From Taiwanofungus camphoratus (Eukaryota; Basidiomycota; Agaricomycetes; Polyporales; Taiwanofungaceae), in the NCBI GenBank assembly GCA_003999685.1, contig CP021224.1:2046001-2110000 (forward strand): a stretch of 64,000 nucleotides of DNA, in the 5' to 3' direction. A program made the translations under genes and the position numbers. The notes under the pieces are model-generated. The model ran no database searches. It was not told the origin of the DNA and saw only the letters and a list, made by a program, of their open reading frames with translations. Below are positions 25,451 through 36,487 of the stretch, in pieces (positions within the stretch are counted from its first letter, which is position 1; every line of letters starts with the position of its first letter).

Positions 25451-26283
25451 TTATGCCTCGGATGACTTCGCCTTAACCCGCTTGGTAGCAACGGTGTTTT
25501 CCCTGTGATTTGGCGTGTCAGACGTACAAACAATTTCATACAGGACCCAGTCCTGCAGCTGCAGGTGTGCTGCAGGATCTGAAATGCTCACGCACCTGAA
25601 ACCATTCTTGAATCGCCTAGAGACATGCTTGAGGTAGCGCATCCTACCAGTGCCAGTCGTCTTGCGGCGCTTCGCCTTCTGACCCCACTCATACGACCGG
25701 AGCTTCGCGCGAGGGTAGCCGCATTGCGCACACTCTGCAAACACAGAAGATGAGCGGAACTGAGCAGTGGTATGAAGTGAAGAAGGTGGAGATTGAAGCG
25801 GAGAGGTGGAAAATGCAGTACGCGGTACGTATAGGAAGGACCGCAACGAACACGCACCCTTGTGCTGCTTGTGGAAAGCACGGTTTCCACACCGGCGGCA
25901 GAGGGTGTGGGACTTCGTGTGCCGCTTACTGTCGGGGACGTTCGATGGTCAGCACTACAGAATGAGATGTAGAAAGGAGTCGCACACACCCGAAGGATGT
26001 GGTACCTGTGTATCGTCAGATTAATAACCAATGTCAGTCGCACCTTGTCCAAACGTATCCCTACAGCCCGTACGAACCTTTTGTCTACAAATGAAGGGGT
26101 CAGCATATCATTAGACAGCTATTCAAGCAGACGAGCGGGTCAGGAGGACGGCCTCCGTCATCTGCAACGAGGAGAGAGCATCCAGCCTCAAAACTCGGCC
26201 AAAACGTCCCGTTCAAACGAGTAGCCGTATGCTGGTAGCCTGCCCGTTCCTTTGACCAGCAGAACAACAAGAACACTCACCAT
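25451..26283 (-). CDS. RPL37: 60S ribosomal protein eL37
   Basis: Six exons on the minus strand: 26283..26281 (ATG only), 26084..26078 (7 nt), 26005..25990 (16 nt), 25928..25858, 25734..25596, 25502..25451, giving 95 residues. The protein begins [19 protein letters not shown]. Its zinc ribbon has C19-x2-C22 and C34-x2-C37, and the core [20 protein letters not shown] and RRFKNGFR are nearly invariant in eL37. It binds 5.8S/25S rRNA in the large subunit. The tail after NGFR is a little longer than in yeast (88 residues). The first three exons carry only 26 coding bases, and the start codon forms an exon by itself, followed by a consensus gtgagt donor. Phases agree at every junction. The gene is divergent from thymidylate kinase. 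Confidence 0.92.
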
Positions 26284-26516
26284 CTTGCCTTGAGGATTTT
26301 GAGGATGCCGATAGGTGTTGTCTTTGCTACTCTCCAATCCCGTTTGAGGTTGTGGGAATTATGCCACGTGGTGACCATATTGTGACTTCCAAATTGAGCG
26401 TCTCAGCGCAAGTGCTAAGGCACTCATTGCTCATTGCTTAATTCTGTAGCAACCAACTGGAGAAGCTATCGGGGTGTATCGAATAACTTCTCTTATTTCC
26501 TCTATCTGTGCGAAAT
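26284..26516. promoter_or_regulatory. Bidirectional promoter region, eL37 / thymidylate kinase
   Basis: 233 bp lie between the two start codons and must hold both core promoters. A CACGTG E-box sits near 26364, and pyrimidine-rich DNA precedes the thymidylate kinase start. Confidence 0.45.
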
Positions 26517-27358
26517 ATGACAGAGCGTCCGAAACGCGGGGCATTCATTGTTGTGGAAGGTCTCGATAGGTCGGGCAAGAGCACTCAAGCGGCCATCCTT
26601 CTGGATCGCCTCCAGAGTTTAGGGCTTGCGGCCAAACTCATCAAGTTTCCAGGTCAACCTCGGCCCATATGTATGTATTTGCATGTCGAATAAGTCGTTG
26701 ACGATCTGCATCACAGACCGCACCACGGCCATTGGCAAGATGATCGACTCGTATCTCCGTTCCCAGTCCGAGCTCGACGACCGCGCCATTCATCTCCTCT
26801 TCTCCGCGAACAGATGGGAACTTGCGTGCGTATCATGCGCTACATCTTGTCTGCATTTCTGGTGTATTGGCCGTAAACTACTTACCAAAGCCTCATAGAC
26901 CCGTCATAGAAGAGATGCTCCGTGCAGGAACGACAGTCATCTGTGACCGCTATGCCTTCTCTGGTATCGCATTCTCTGCTGCAAAAGAGGCCGCGGGGCT
27001 ATCGTACAACTGGTGCCGCGCTCCAGACATCGGCCTGCCTGCGCCAGATCTCACGCTCTTCCTCGATGTCTCGCCAGAGAAGGCGAAGGCGCGCGGGGGA
27101 TATGGCGCGGAGCGGTATGAGCGGGAGGACGTGCAGATGCGTGTGCGCGCCGTGTTCGAGCGAATCGGGGAGGAGATGGGCGAGCAGGTGGGCGAGGACG
27201 GACGGTGGGTCTCGATTGATGCCGATGCAGGAAAGGAAGACGTCGCAGAGACTGTATGGACACTTGCTGAGCGTCTTTGTCGAGGTATCGATCGGCCTGT
27301 CAGCAAACTGTGGGTCGATGATAATGAAAAGGAGAGGAACTCTCAAATGTACATGTAG
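26517..27358 (+). CDS. CDC8: Thymidylate kinase (dTMP kinase)
   Basis: Three exons in phase: 26517..26652, 26717..26825, 26899..27358, giving 234 residues. It phosphorylates dTMP to dTDP with ATP, a step of dTTP synthesis. The P-loop [10 protein letters not shown] is at residues 14-23. The substrate motif [11 protein letters not shown] is made by the first splice junction. [11 protein letters not shown] precedes the second junction, [16 protein letters not shown] is the DR(Y/F) box, and [11 protein letters not shown] is the lid. Length is close to yeast Cdc8 (216) with a slightly longer C-terminus. The start is the ATG at 26517, eight residues ahead of the first conserved strand. No residues expected for catalysis are missing. 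Confidence 0.92.
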
Positions 27359-27751
27359 TTATATCACTGTAGTCTAACCTATCCTCAATGAAGTGAACAG
27401 CGGCTCTCATTTATGGCTAGAAGAATGATGGAGTAGTTTCTGAAGAACATACAAGTACACTGGTCGAGAAGAAATTGTGTACTAACATACCAATGCTGGG
27501 AATAGTATCAAGACCAGGTGAGTGAGAGAAACAAGGAAACGATAAGTCAACGAGCGGAGTATTTGGGATGAGATGCACAATGTCCATAGGGATCAAGAGA
27601 AAATGAAGACAGCGCCATTAATTATTTTCGTACACCATCGCTCATCCTTCAATCTTCATATACCATCTAGGCAGCACCCGCCACCATTACCAAGCCAGGG
27701 AAGTAGAAAAATGAACGCTGTGAACGGAGCCAATCCGGCTCTGCGTGAATG
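27359..27751. other. Convergent 3' region
   Basis: 393 bp between the stop codons of thymidylate kinase and UBC6. Nothing is seen besides likely 3' untranslated sequence. Confidence 0.5.
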
Positions 27752-29080
27752 TTAGGTGCTGGTCGACAGGCGCGACACGACGAGAGCGAGGGCAAGGATG
27801 ACGCCCCAACGCCATTTCTCCCAGATCATCTGTCGCCACGCCGTAGACCAACCTGCAGCCCCCTTCGCATTCCCATGTGCATTAGCCGACCCGTTGCTAG
27901 GCGTGACGGCCTCAGCGCCAGACCTCTGTGGTACGTTCGTGTGGGTTGCATCCACGATGGCGGGGTTGGGTGACGACGGTGGTGTTGACATTGGCGGCAT
28001 CTTGACAGGAGCAGTAGTAACAGCAGAGCCTGACGAGGCTGTAGATGACGCACCCCGCTCCTTCGCACCCATGTTTGGCAGGTCTCGTAAAGCTGCGGCG
28101 CAGAACTGCAGCCCATCAAGATTCAGCGTCGATCAGCATAGCGAGACGAAAACAGAAATGTCGCAGCCTAGGCAGGAGGCAGTGTCGTTCCCGCAGCTAG
28201 CAAGTGAGCCGGGAGTTCGAGCAGCGCCCGGATCTGCACCACCAGGAGGAGCAAGCACACTTACATCAGGAAACGCTTCTTTGAATTTCCGCTGGCTGAC
28301 ATTCCATCCATGGCTGCGCGCCGCATACGCGCGCTTATCTGCGTCCGTCGTGGTAACCGACCCAGTTGTCATCTCATCCGAGAGCATGAATGACAGTAGG
28401 CCTGTCAATCTGTTGAGTACAAGCCGATCAGTGATCCGAGACACATATGATACATTCACACATATGAGATCACGCACATCGTCGAGACGCTCCAGGCAGG
28501 ATTCCACTGTGTTAGCGAGCGCGCTGTCAGCAAATGATAAACACTGGCCATGTCGTGAAGCACGACTCACGCTGCCCGGGTGAAAGTCCGACATCGAGAA
28601 ACAGATTTTCCTGTCCGGCTGGAATCGCCCCGACGGTGTCAGCATCTGCGACACCGTCATTCGTCAGTGATTTGCAGGGATGGCATCAGTTAATGTATAA
28701 GGATGCACTTTAATGCCCGGCGGCTTGAACGGATACTCTGATGGGAAGAGGAGCACCCCATAATACTCTCCTCCAGCAAAGGGCGAATCGGGTGGACCAC
28801 GCTGTGTCAGTGAAGTTGAATGTCAGCTGGGTGGTATGTCAGCCAAGGAGACTCTTACAATGATGTAGTTCCCTGGATACCGAAATTTAACGAGGTCTCA
28901 TAGAGGCGGATTGCAGCACTTACAAGTGAGGATGTTCTTCTCGTCGGGAACCGCCCAGATGAAGGGTGGTGGGTCCCTTTGCATGTTGATATATTCCTTG
29001 TTAAGCTATAGGATGTGAGTACGAAGGATTGCCACTACACACTACGCACGTACCCGTTTATGAGCGGCCTTGGATGCCAT
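27752..29080 (-). CDS. UBC6: Tail-anchored ubiquitin-conjugating enzyme E2, UBC6/UBE2J type
   Basis: Eight exons on the minus strand: 29080..29054, 29005..28924, 28872..28859 (14 nt), 28801..28709, 28645..28571, 28506..28478, 28409..28265, 28105..27752, giving 272 residues. The UBC fold starts [19 protein letters not shown] and continues with [13 protein letters not shown]. The active site is [20 protein letters not shown] with the catalytic cysteine at residue 87, the same position as in yeast Ubc6. A Ser/Pro-rich linker leads to a single C-terminal membrane segment ([14 protein letters not shown]) ending four residues from the stop, which is the tail anchor placing the enzyme on the cytosolic face of the ER for ER-associated degradation with Doa10. 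No frame break is seen. The gene is divergent from CWC27. Confidence 0.93.
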
Positions 29081-29232
29081 GTTGGTGGGGGGGGGAGAAC
29101 AAGGAAAGTGAAAGCAAGTACAGTCACCCTCTGTCTCCACCATGTGCCGCTCGCGTGGCAACATTGTCTCGTGATCACAGGCTATACCCCTTGGATGCAG
29201 TCCGAATGGTTGTCAACTTGATAGCTACCACA
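29081..29232. promoter_or_regulatory. Very short bidirectional promoter, UBC6 / CWC27
   Basis: Only 152 bp separate the start codons of UBC6 (minus) and CWC27 (plus). A run of nine or more G lies at about 29087-29096. No TATA-like element is evident. Confidence 0.4.
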
Positions 29233-31322
29233 ATGGCGCTTCCAACCCGAGGACGTGTAATCATCAACACTACTGCAGGGGAAATTGACATCGAGTTGTG
29301 GTCAAAGGTGTGCTTGTCGACTCAAATTAAGTGGAAGATTGGCGCTGAAAGCTTTCGAAGGAAACTCCCAAAGCATGCCGAAATTTCTTGGCGTTGGCAA
29401 TGGAAGGCACGTCAAGAAACCGTACTGTCAGTACATCGATTGACTGATTGAAGCAGGGTATTATGATGATGTTATATTTCATCGGCACGTCTTTATGCAT
29501 CATATGGCTGCGCAACATAATTACCTTTGACCATTCCCAGAATTGTGCCGGGTTTTCTCGTACAAACCGGAGACAGAACAGGTACCGGCGCGGGTGGAGA
29601 ATCATTTTATGGAGGTCAATGCTCAGTCAAAGTATCCAGTTAAGCCATGACAACTCAAACTTTATGCAGAGCCTTTCGAAGATGAAATCCATCCGCGTCT
29701 GCGGTTCGCTCATCGTGGCTTGGTGGCAATGGCTAATAGTGGGACAAAGAACTCTAACGATTCACAATTTTTCATCACCCTAGGTGTGTGAAATTACGTT
29801 GTCCGTACATACCGATTTTCATAAGCCTCATATTGGGTACCAGACCGTGCTGATGAGCTGCATGGCAAACACACACTGTTTGGTCGCGTTATCGGTGACA
29901 CCATCTTCAGTGAGTATCTGAAACTGCCCAAATGTTATTGTGGCCATTTAGCATTCTCATCACAGATGTCTTGAAAATTGGTGAAATGGGTATGCTTCTC
30001 CCTAGCGCTTGATTGGTTCACCATATGTTATCTAAACTATCTATACTAGAGATTGACGACAGCGAACGGCCCTTATAGTCTGTGATCATTCACGCTGAGG
30101 GTTGTAGCAAACCTGCTTATATTGACTCTCAGCCCCCCGAAGATAAAAAGTATACGCATTATTGATAATCCATATGACGATATCGTCCCCCGCATTACTG
30201 CTGAAGAAAAACGAGCCCAGCAGCGTGCCAGAGAAAGAGCACAGCGGGAAAGGGAAGAAGAGCAAAGGCGGAGAGGTGCGAAGAAGTAAGTCCTCAGTGG
30301 GCGCTCTTTTGTCTCTCTGGATTTATATGTTCATTCAACGACTTAGAGACATCAAGCTATTAAGCTTTGGTGCTGAGGAGGGAGCAGAGGAGGAGCCTGT
30401 CACGTTCAAGAAGAAGCCGATTGTCCGGCCTGATCGTACGTTTACAGCCTTCTTGTTCCTTTCTCCGAATATTAACACTCGTCGTAGTACTTGAGCCTTC
30501 ACAGCCCACAGTGATTCTTGATTCGATCTCATCACCGCGGAATAATAAGATGTCAGAGTCAAAAGAACGAACGTCTGAAGTCGGGTCAAGTACAGTCAGT
30601 AGTGGCGTCCAAGCTGCTGATTCAACAATTGAAGTGTCTCTTTGACCAGACACCTTCCGAGAAGAAATCTCATGACAAGGATCATTCTGAGATCACAAAA
30701 ATCCGTGAAAAGCATGCCCAGGAACAGGCTGCACAAAGGTACGCGTCATCTGCACCGGGACTTTCATCTTATATCTCAGCCTTTCTCACAACGGAACTGC
30801 TCTAGCAATGCTCGCAAAACTGAGATCGAAAAGATGGAGGCGGAGATCCGGAAAATGGCACGACGTGGTGGAGACGACAGTGACGACGAGCCCGCCAGAA
30901 AGAAATCGAAGAAGTCGTTTCTGGAAGAGGAGATGGCCAAATATGCTAAAGGCCGTGGTATCCACAAGAAAGGCAAACGGAAAGACGAAGAAGGTGTCCT
31001 CGCCGCACTCAGCAGCTTTCGTAGCAAGATAAAAAGCACAGGTCCAGAGATCCCAGAGGTTGAACAACTGCAAGTTGACAGCGAGAAGCCAGAGGATAAA
31101 CTGCCGGGTGAAGAGGACCCTGGAGTGGAAGTGGACGATGACACAGGTTTCTTAACGCATGCGCTGCATTTTCCAAAAGATAACGATGAGGAAGTTGCGA
31201 AGGCAGAAAGAGACTATGAAGTGATTGACCCGAGGCAGCGTGGCGCACGTGCACGGGAGGAGGAGCGGGAGCGGAAGAAGGCAATGAAACCGAAAGACGG
31301 GAGAAGAGGATACAGACGATAA
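29233..31322 (+). CDS. CWC27: Spliceosome-associated cyclophilin CWC27
   Basis: Thirteen exons: 29233..29307, 29361..29406, 29457..29484, 29541..29614, 29670..29783, 29844..29909, 29966..29989, 30050..30077, 30133..30285, 30347..30435, 30488..30594, 30650..30738, 30806..31322, giving 469 residues. The cyclophilin domain (about 7-165) has [62 protein letters not shown] and [15 protein letters not shown] and QFF are the usual proline-isomerase positions. Downstream [20 protein letters not shown] and a long charged, Lys/Glu-rich tail ([32 protein letters not shown]) identify the CWC27 branch, a component of activated spliceosomes. Introns 2 and 3 appear to start with GC, both as gcacgt; no GT donor keeps the cyclophilin frame. 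The start could be slightly upstream. Confidence 0.9.
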
Positions 31323-31653
31323 TACATTAAATCGGAGAGCGGTGCTACCTCTGTTGTCTGATGCATGTATAACAGCGGACTTGTTTTTCTGATCAGTGTT
31401 GTCTTGTGCATTCTGTCCTTCATAGTCTTGGATCTAATCAAGCCCGATATGTGATGACAGAGTGCTGCGGCAAACGTAGGATTCCAGATAGCTTGCACAT
31501 CGCAGATACAAAACAAACACAAGGGCTAGAATACAGTATCCTGTGGGTGATGGGGGAAAAACGACCGAAGAGGATTAAAGACTATGTACCAAAGAAGATC
31601 ATATCATATACATTGCGCAAAAGTGTACGAGATGCGACAACCGCGGACGCAAC
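31323..31653. other. Convergent 3' region
   Basis: 331 bp between the stop codons of CWC27 and the NTF2-like gene. No gene is supported. Confidence 0.5.
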
Positions 31654-34600
31654 CTAATGAAGCGACCTTATCGTCATCTGATGTGAGACCGCAATAAAAG
31701 GCCAGAGCCCTTCCGAAAGCCTGTACATTGCTTCATTGATGATTTCACACGGCCGAGATGCGGTAGCGCAGACTTACCGATCCTCCTCATCCCATTCTTT
31801 GCTCCTCAGCAGAAACCTCTGATCGCATGCCCATTCACCTACCTTGCCCCCGTTCTTCTCCGTTGCGACTTCACCGTGATGAGTATAACAGATTAATAAC
31901 ACCCCTACGGTGTTCCCCAGGTAGATGGTGTCATATTCAACTGTTGTGCCACCCTCTTTACAGAATTTTTGATCATCCTGGAGTGAGAGCAGGCTGGCCA
32001 TGATCTCCAGACGGCCTTGTTTGAGGCTTGTCACCGGGGAACATCTACCACGCATCGCAGGCGTTGAGGGCCAGTCCCAGTTTTGAATGGAGAAAGTAGC
32101 AGCACGACAGTACGCACTAGCCAGCGCTGAACGGTCGGAGTCGAATGTTTGGAAGTACCTGGGAGACGCGTACTCAGCTCGACTTCATGCTCTCTATGAG
32201 GTTTGCGAAAAGGACTGACGTACTTCCGCAAGTATTCAAGTGCAGCGGTCTCCATCTCTTCCCTCTCAGCTTCGGACGGAATATGGGATACCGAAGATAT
32301 CGCCTCTCTTGGGTCTTGATTATCGCTGTGTGAGTCTTCTACTCTGGACCTTGTTTTTGGAGTCGTCGGGAGTGCTCGGACATCTGCATTGACAATTTTG
32401 AAGCCGTTGGGCATGCCCTTGCGAGATACGGCAATCTCGTGCGAAGGCCGTTTGGAGAGCGAACAGATTTGCTGCTCTTTCAACCGTTGAGTAAAATCCG
32501 GCACTCGATTGCGAACATCGGTTTTGTGCACCAGAAGCTCAAAAGCGGAGACGGCCTGCATATTTTTCGTGACAGTCCGCTGCCCATCATTCCCATTCGG
32601 CGCAAGACCCGCTACGGTGTTAGGAAGAGGCTGAGTAGGTAACAAGGTCAAGTTAGGCTCTAGCTCCATACTAGTATCAGTCATGGCGGTGGCGGAGATG
32701 GACGTCTGAGACACGTCATGGGGAGTTCGTCTGGTCGAACCAGAGATTGTTTGAGCGACCCCGCAATCCGCGCTCTTCCTCTTACCCTTCTTACTTTTCG
32801 CCCCCGCATCAAGAGTCTCTCTTGCTGTACCTGCATCCATCTCGCACGTGGTGATTGGCCTTCCATTCTGAGAAGAACCGCTGTTAATCGGCGACCGCTC
32901 TGTAGATCTGCGAGGGAGCGGGAGGGTAGGTCGATGGGGAGTGGGGTGAGGATGAGGATTATCAACCTGCGAAACACCTTGAAAGGACCCGGACTCTGGT
33001 GGATCAACAGTAGCAGTAGAATGGTTGAGACCCTCAGGGTCCGCAGAGATGGTAGGAGCGACATCGGTACTCCTGAGAGGAGTCGCAGGACGCTCAGCGG
33101 GGACAGGTGCGTGATCTGTGGTAGACGAGGCGGGTACCAGCACAGAGTCCAACTCGTCAACGTCAATCACGACGCCTCGTGCAGTTGCAGAATTGGCCAC
33201 CCGACGTTGTCGCCTTTCAGAAGCCGAGCGTCGCTGAACTGATGGATCACCTGCGTCAAGAATCTCAGTTACTGCAGGGCGGGCAGCCGAGAGTGATTGC
33301 ACTGAATGACCGCTTTCTTTTGACGCAGGGCGAAGAGTGTCAGACATTACTGGTGTAGAGCTTGTCCTAAGAGCACATTAACAGACCACTTGATAAAATA
33401 TCTACATCTCGAGTGTAAACCATCCAACTCACCAGTCGATGACCATCCCATCCTCTCTTGACAATTCAGAAAACGCACAATCAGCGAGATACAAGATCAC
33501 GGGTCAAAATCCAGACGTACCGAGTAAACACCCGTGCGACTTTCAAACCCAGTTGACGGAGCTTCGCAATCTCTCTTGCGATCCACTCCTTTCGGTTCTG
33601 CTGAAATTGCGGATGGGAGGCCCTACAATTCGCAGGGAGTGGGGTAAATCGAAGCGAGCCCTCCTTGACAGGTCGCGGGCCAACCGTTATGGAAGGACTA
33701 GGACTACGCTCGCGCTTCACAGGCAATACATTCTGCTGATGCGAAGCTGCCTCAGTTGTAGTAGTAGGAGCTTGGCGGGAAAGCGGGACGGGATCTGACG
33801 ATGAACGGGCAGTAGGTACCGCAAGTTTAATACGAGGTGTAATGGAAGCAGTATCAGTCACGGAGGATAATTGCGTTGCGTTGCAATTCGTGGCGCTGAG
33901 CTTACGCCTTTTTGGCGGGCGCATGCCGCTGGAAGGACCAGACGACTCGGAAATCGGACGACTTGAATTATTAATGGCATTCGCGAGGCCCTGCATCCAG
34001 CCTGAAGAAGTGTCATTTGTGTTGGCAGGGCCAGATGTACTTCCGGGTAGTCGTCTTGGCAGACTAAGAGGTGTAGATGGATAGCCCGAGGGCGGTTTCG
34101 CCGATGTGGAAGTACCAGAAAGCTTCTCGGATGCTTTGGAAACAAGTGCCGTCGTCTGTCCTACAGTAGGCAGTCTCGTGGTGAAGGCCGACGGACCTGT
34201 GTCCAAAGTCAGCCGGTGGAAGTCCACATTTCTGCGTGTACGGATACGAAGCCAACGAGGGTGATCGATCGTGATGAGACATCAGTCGATATAGTTGCCA
34301 CGAAAGCTGTACATACTGTGATGATCGCGACTCCGCTTCAGAGAAGGCCGGCCCCGAGCTGAGGTCCCCAGGGATATGCGCGCCAGTAGCGACGGCGGGC
34401 GACACGCCAATCCGACGCGGGGCCACCCCCGGTGGATGCGGTGCCTGTCTGGAAGCAGGACGAAACACGGCGCGGTTCTCATAGCCGACCCTCGCAGACG
34501 CCTCTCGCGAATGAGCACGCGATTGTCCAAACTTGCCCCTCTGGCCGTTCGCGGAGCCGCCGCGGTGCGCACTTCTGCGGGGCAGCGGCGCAGAAGACCT

Positions 34601-34759
34601 GACCATAGGCGGGTTGTTGGACCGCCTCTTTTGTATAGTCTCGTTGGGCTGTGTGTCCTCGGTAGACGCCGTCACCCTCGGTGCTGATGCAGAGCGAGCG
34701 CCGCTGCTGGGCACGCGCCGTTTGGGAAAGGCATCATTCAAGCGCGCATTGAAAGACAT
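31654..34759 (-). CDS. Large protein with C-terminal NTF2-like domain, function unknown
   Basis: Six exons on the minus strand: 34759..34317, 34231..33521, 33456..33433 (24 nt), 33366..32224, 32158..31778, 31720..31654; phases agree throughout, giving 922 residues. About 750 residues are Ser/Pro/Thr/Arg-rich and probably disordered. A conserved-looking island, EDGMVIDWTSSTPVMSDTLR, is assembled across the 24-nt exon, preceded by a helical RKEWIAREIAKLRQLGLKV. The C-terminal 150 residues resemble an NTF2 fold: ALEYLRKYFQTFDSDRSALA, SAYCRAATFSI, TVGVLLICYTHHGEV, CDQRFLLR and GLWPFIAVSHQMTI. Mex67/NXF mRNA export receptors carry a similar domain, but no leucine-rich repeats or UBA domain are visible, so I do not call it Mex67. 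It may be a scaffold or RNA-related protein; that is a guess. Confidence 0.75.
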
Positions 34760-35514
34760 GTCTTCGAGGGTAACGACGCGTGAACACGCGCCTGTTTTCG
34801 CGAATCCGCTTCAGCAGTCAGGCAACGCCCAGCGTGGACTTGCTCAACTCATAGGTGCGGGCCGAGGTCGAGTTGGAGAAGTTGAAGAAATCACTGGTCA
34901 GCTGCCCGTGGAGGCTCGCGGGTGTAAAGTGGAAAGACGCGCATGTGCGTGACTTGTACGCGCTCGCGGAACGTGATCCTTGTCTCTGAAGGTAGGGGAT
35001 AGGTGACTACGCATGTGCCTTACAGCCTGTACTTCGACCTTCTCCTATTTCAATCTAGGCTATGGCAGCGTCCAGAACTATGCAAGTAAACTGCATCTAT
35101 ATGATGCCTTGTCAAACCTATGGTGTCGAACAGCTCATCAGTTAGACTTCACATCCTCAGTTCCTTCAAACTTGTTTCTCTCATTCTAGAAATAACTACA
35201 ACGAAAGTCGACTATTAGTATACGACTACGGTACGACTAAATGAATGGCAGCAGCCAGTAGATATCGATACAAAATGTTTGCTCTTCAAATTGCTGTGTC
35301 AAGGTCAAATCGTCCATTCGATTGTCCATCCATAATTCCCCGAGTATTTGTGCCTCGTGAAGTCGCGGACGGCGGCCGGTCTCTTCCCCGGAGCGTCAGC
35401 CCGGAAGGAAAAGTTTCCCATATGGCCAGAAGAATGTACGGGCTTGCCTCGGGCGTCGAGAACACGGGATGCAAGAACTCCTGCATACAAAAAGTGCCGC
35501 CGAGGCCAGAGAGG
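34760..35514. other. Spacer between two minus-strand genes
   Basis: About 0.75 kb holding the 3' flank of the Bud6-like gene and the upstream region of the NTF2-like gene. A minus-strand reading at 35305-35490 follows an acceptor-like atgcag but has no recognised motif; it could be an unplaced last exon of the Bud6-like gene. Confidence 0.4.
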
Positions 35515-36487
35515 CTATGTCTTCCTATTCGGCTCCAGACGCATCGTTTTCCGCCGCTCGCCGTGCACGGAATCCCAGTACGGGCCCTGCTTGCTCCGCA
35601 GGCCCTGCAGCAGGTCGTACAGCACCCGGCGCACAGCCGGCATGTACTGCTCGAGCGTCTGCGGGGACGCGTCCTCGCCGAGGCAGCTCTCGAGCACATT
35701 GCGCAGGTCCACGACGACGTGGAAGAGGTCGCTGCGTGGCGGGAAGCTCAGTCAGCACATGCGCACAGTAGCGTAAGCGGGAGGAGTCTGGAACGACGTG
35801 GTCCTCGCGACCGAGACAGCGGTGTTCGCACGCGCGGCACGCTGGCAGTAGTCGTACGGGCAAACCTTACCGCATTCGACAGGGAGGCCCACGACTGACA
35901 GAGTTCTGGGGGCTACAAAGAAGTCTTTACGAAATCGAGCCAACGTCTCGTATGGCGCAGCAACGCTCGCGGCAGCGTGAGTCAGCCTGCATCCCCAGCG
36001 AATGCGTAGATTGCCCCTTGACGTGACTCCCCCGCAGTAACCGCGGCCGGCTCTAGATTGCACACTGATAGTCACGAGAACCTGACTTACCTCATATCGA
36101 CGTTATGCCGCCAGAACACATTGACGGTCGTGTTGAACTGGGCGCCGACGAGCACGAACGCGTCGCTGACCTGCCGCTCGTTCGCCTGGCGCAGACTCCA
36201 GAGGTGCAGCACCTCCTGCAGCTGCTTTGTGAGCCCGAGAAGCCGAGAAACGGCACTGTGGACGTCAGAAGGGGTGGTAGGTCGCGAAAGAGAGCGGGGT
36301 GTCTGTAGGGGCGATGTAGGCTGTTCGGACGCAACAAAATCAGTCGCAGACCCAGGAGGAGAACGCTCCCCCCACTGACCGTTACGGGGCTGTCAGGACT
36401 AGCACTGCGCCATCCACCTCCGTTTGCCGTGCGCACGAAAATAGGCTGTCTGACGGGGTGACCCTGGATGTGGAGAGATGATTGCAT
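35515..36487 (-). CDS. Bud6/Aip3 N-terminal-domain-only protein
   Basis: Three exons on the minus strand: 36487..36380, 36320..36091, 35731..35515, giving 184 residues. From residue about 50 the protein reads VSRLLGLTKQLQEVLHLWSL, RQVSDAFVLVGAQFNTTVNV, FHVVVDLRNVLESCLGEDAS and YMPAVRRVLYDLLQGLRSKQ. This is the pattern of the N-terminal helical domain of Bud6/Aip3, the polarity factor that helps formins nucleate actin. The reading ends 18 codons later at a TAG, so the long coiled-coil and actin/formin-binding C-terminal part of Bud6 is absent unless further exons were missed. The last intron (359 nt) is long. It could be a stand-alone paralogue or a truncated gene. Confidence 0.6.
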
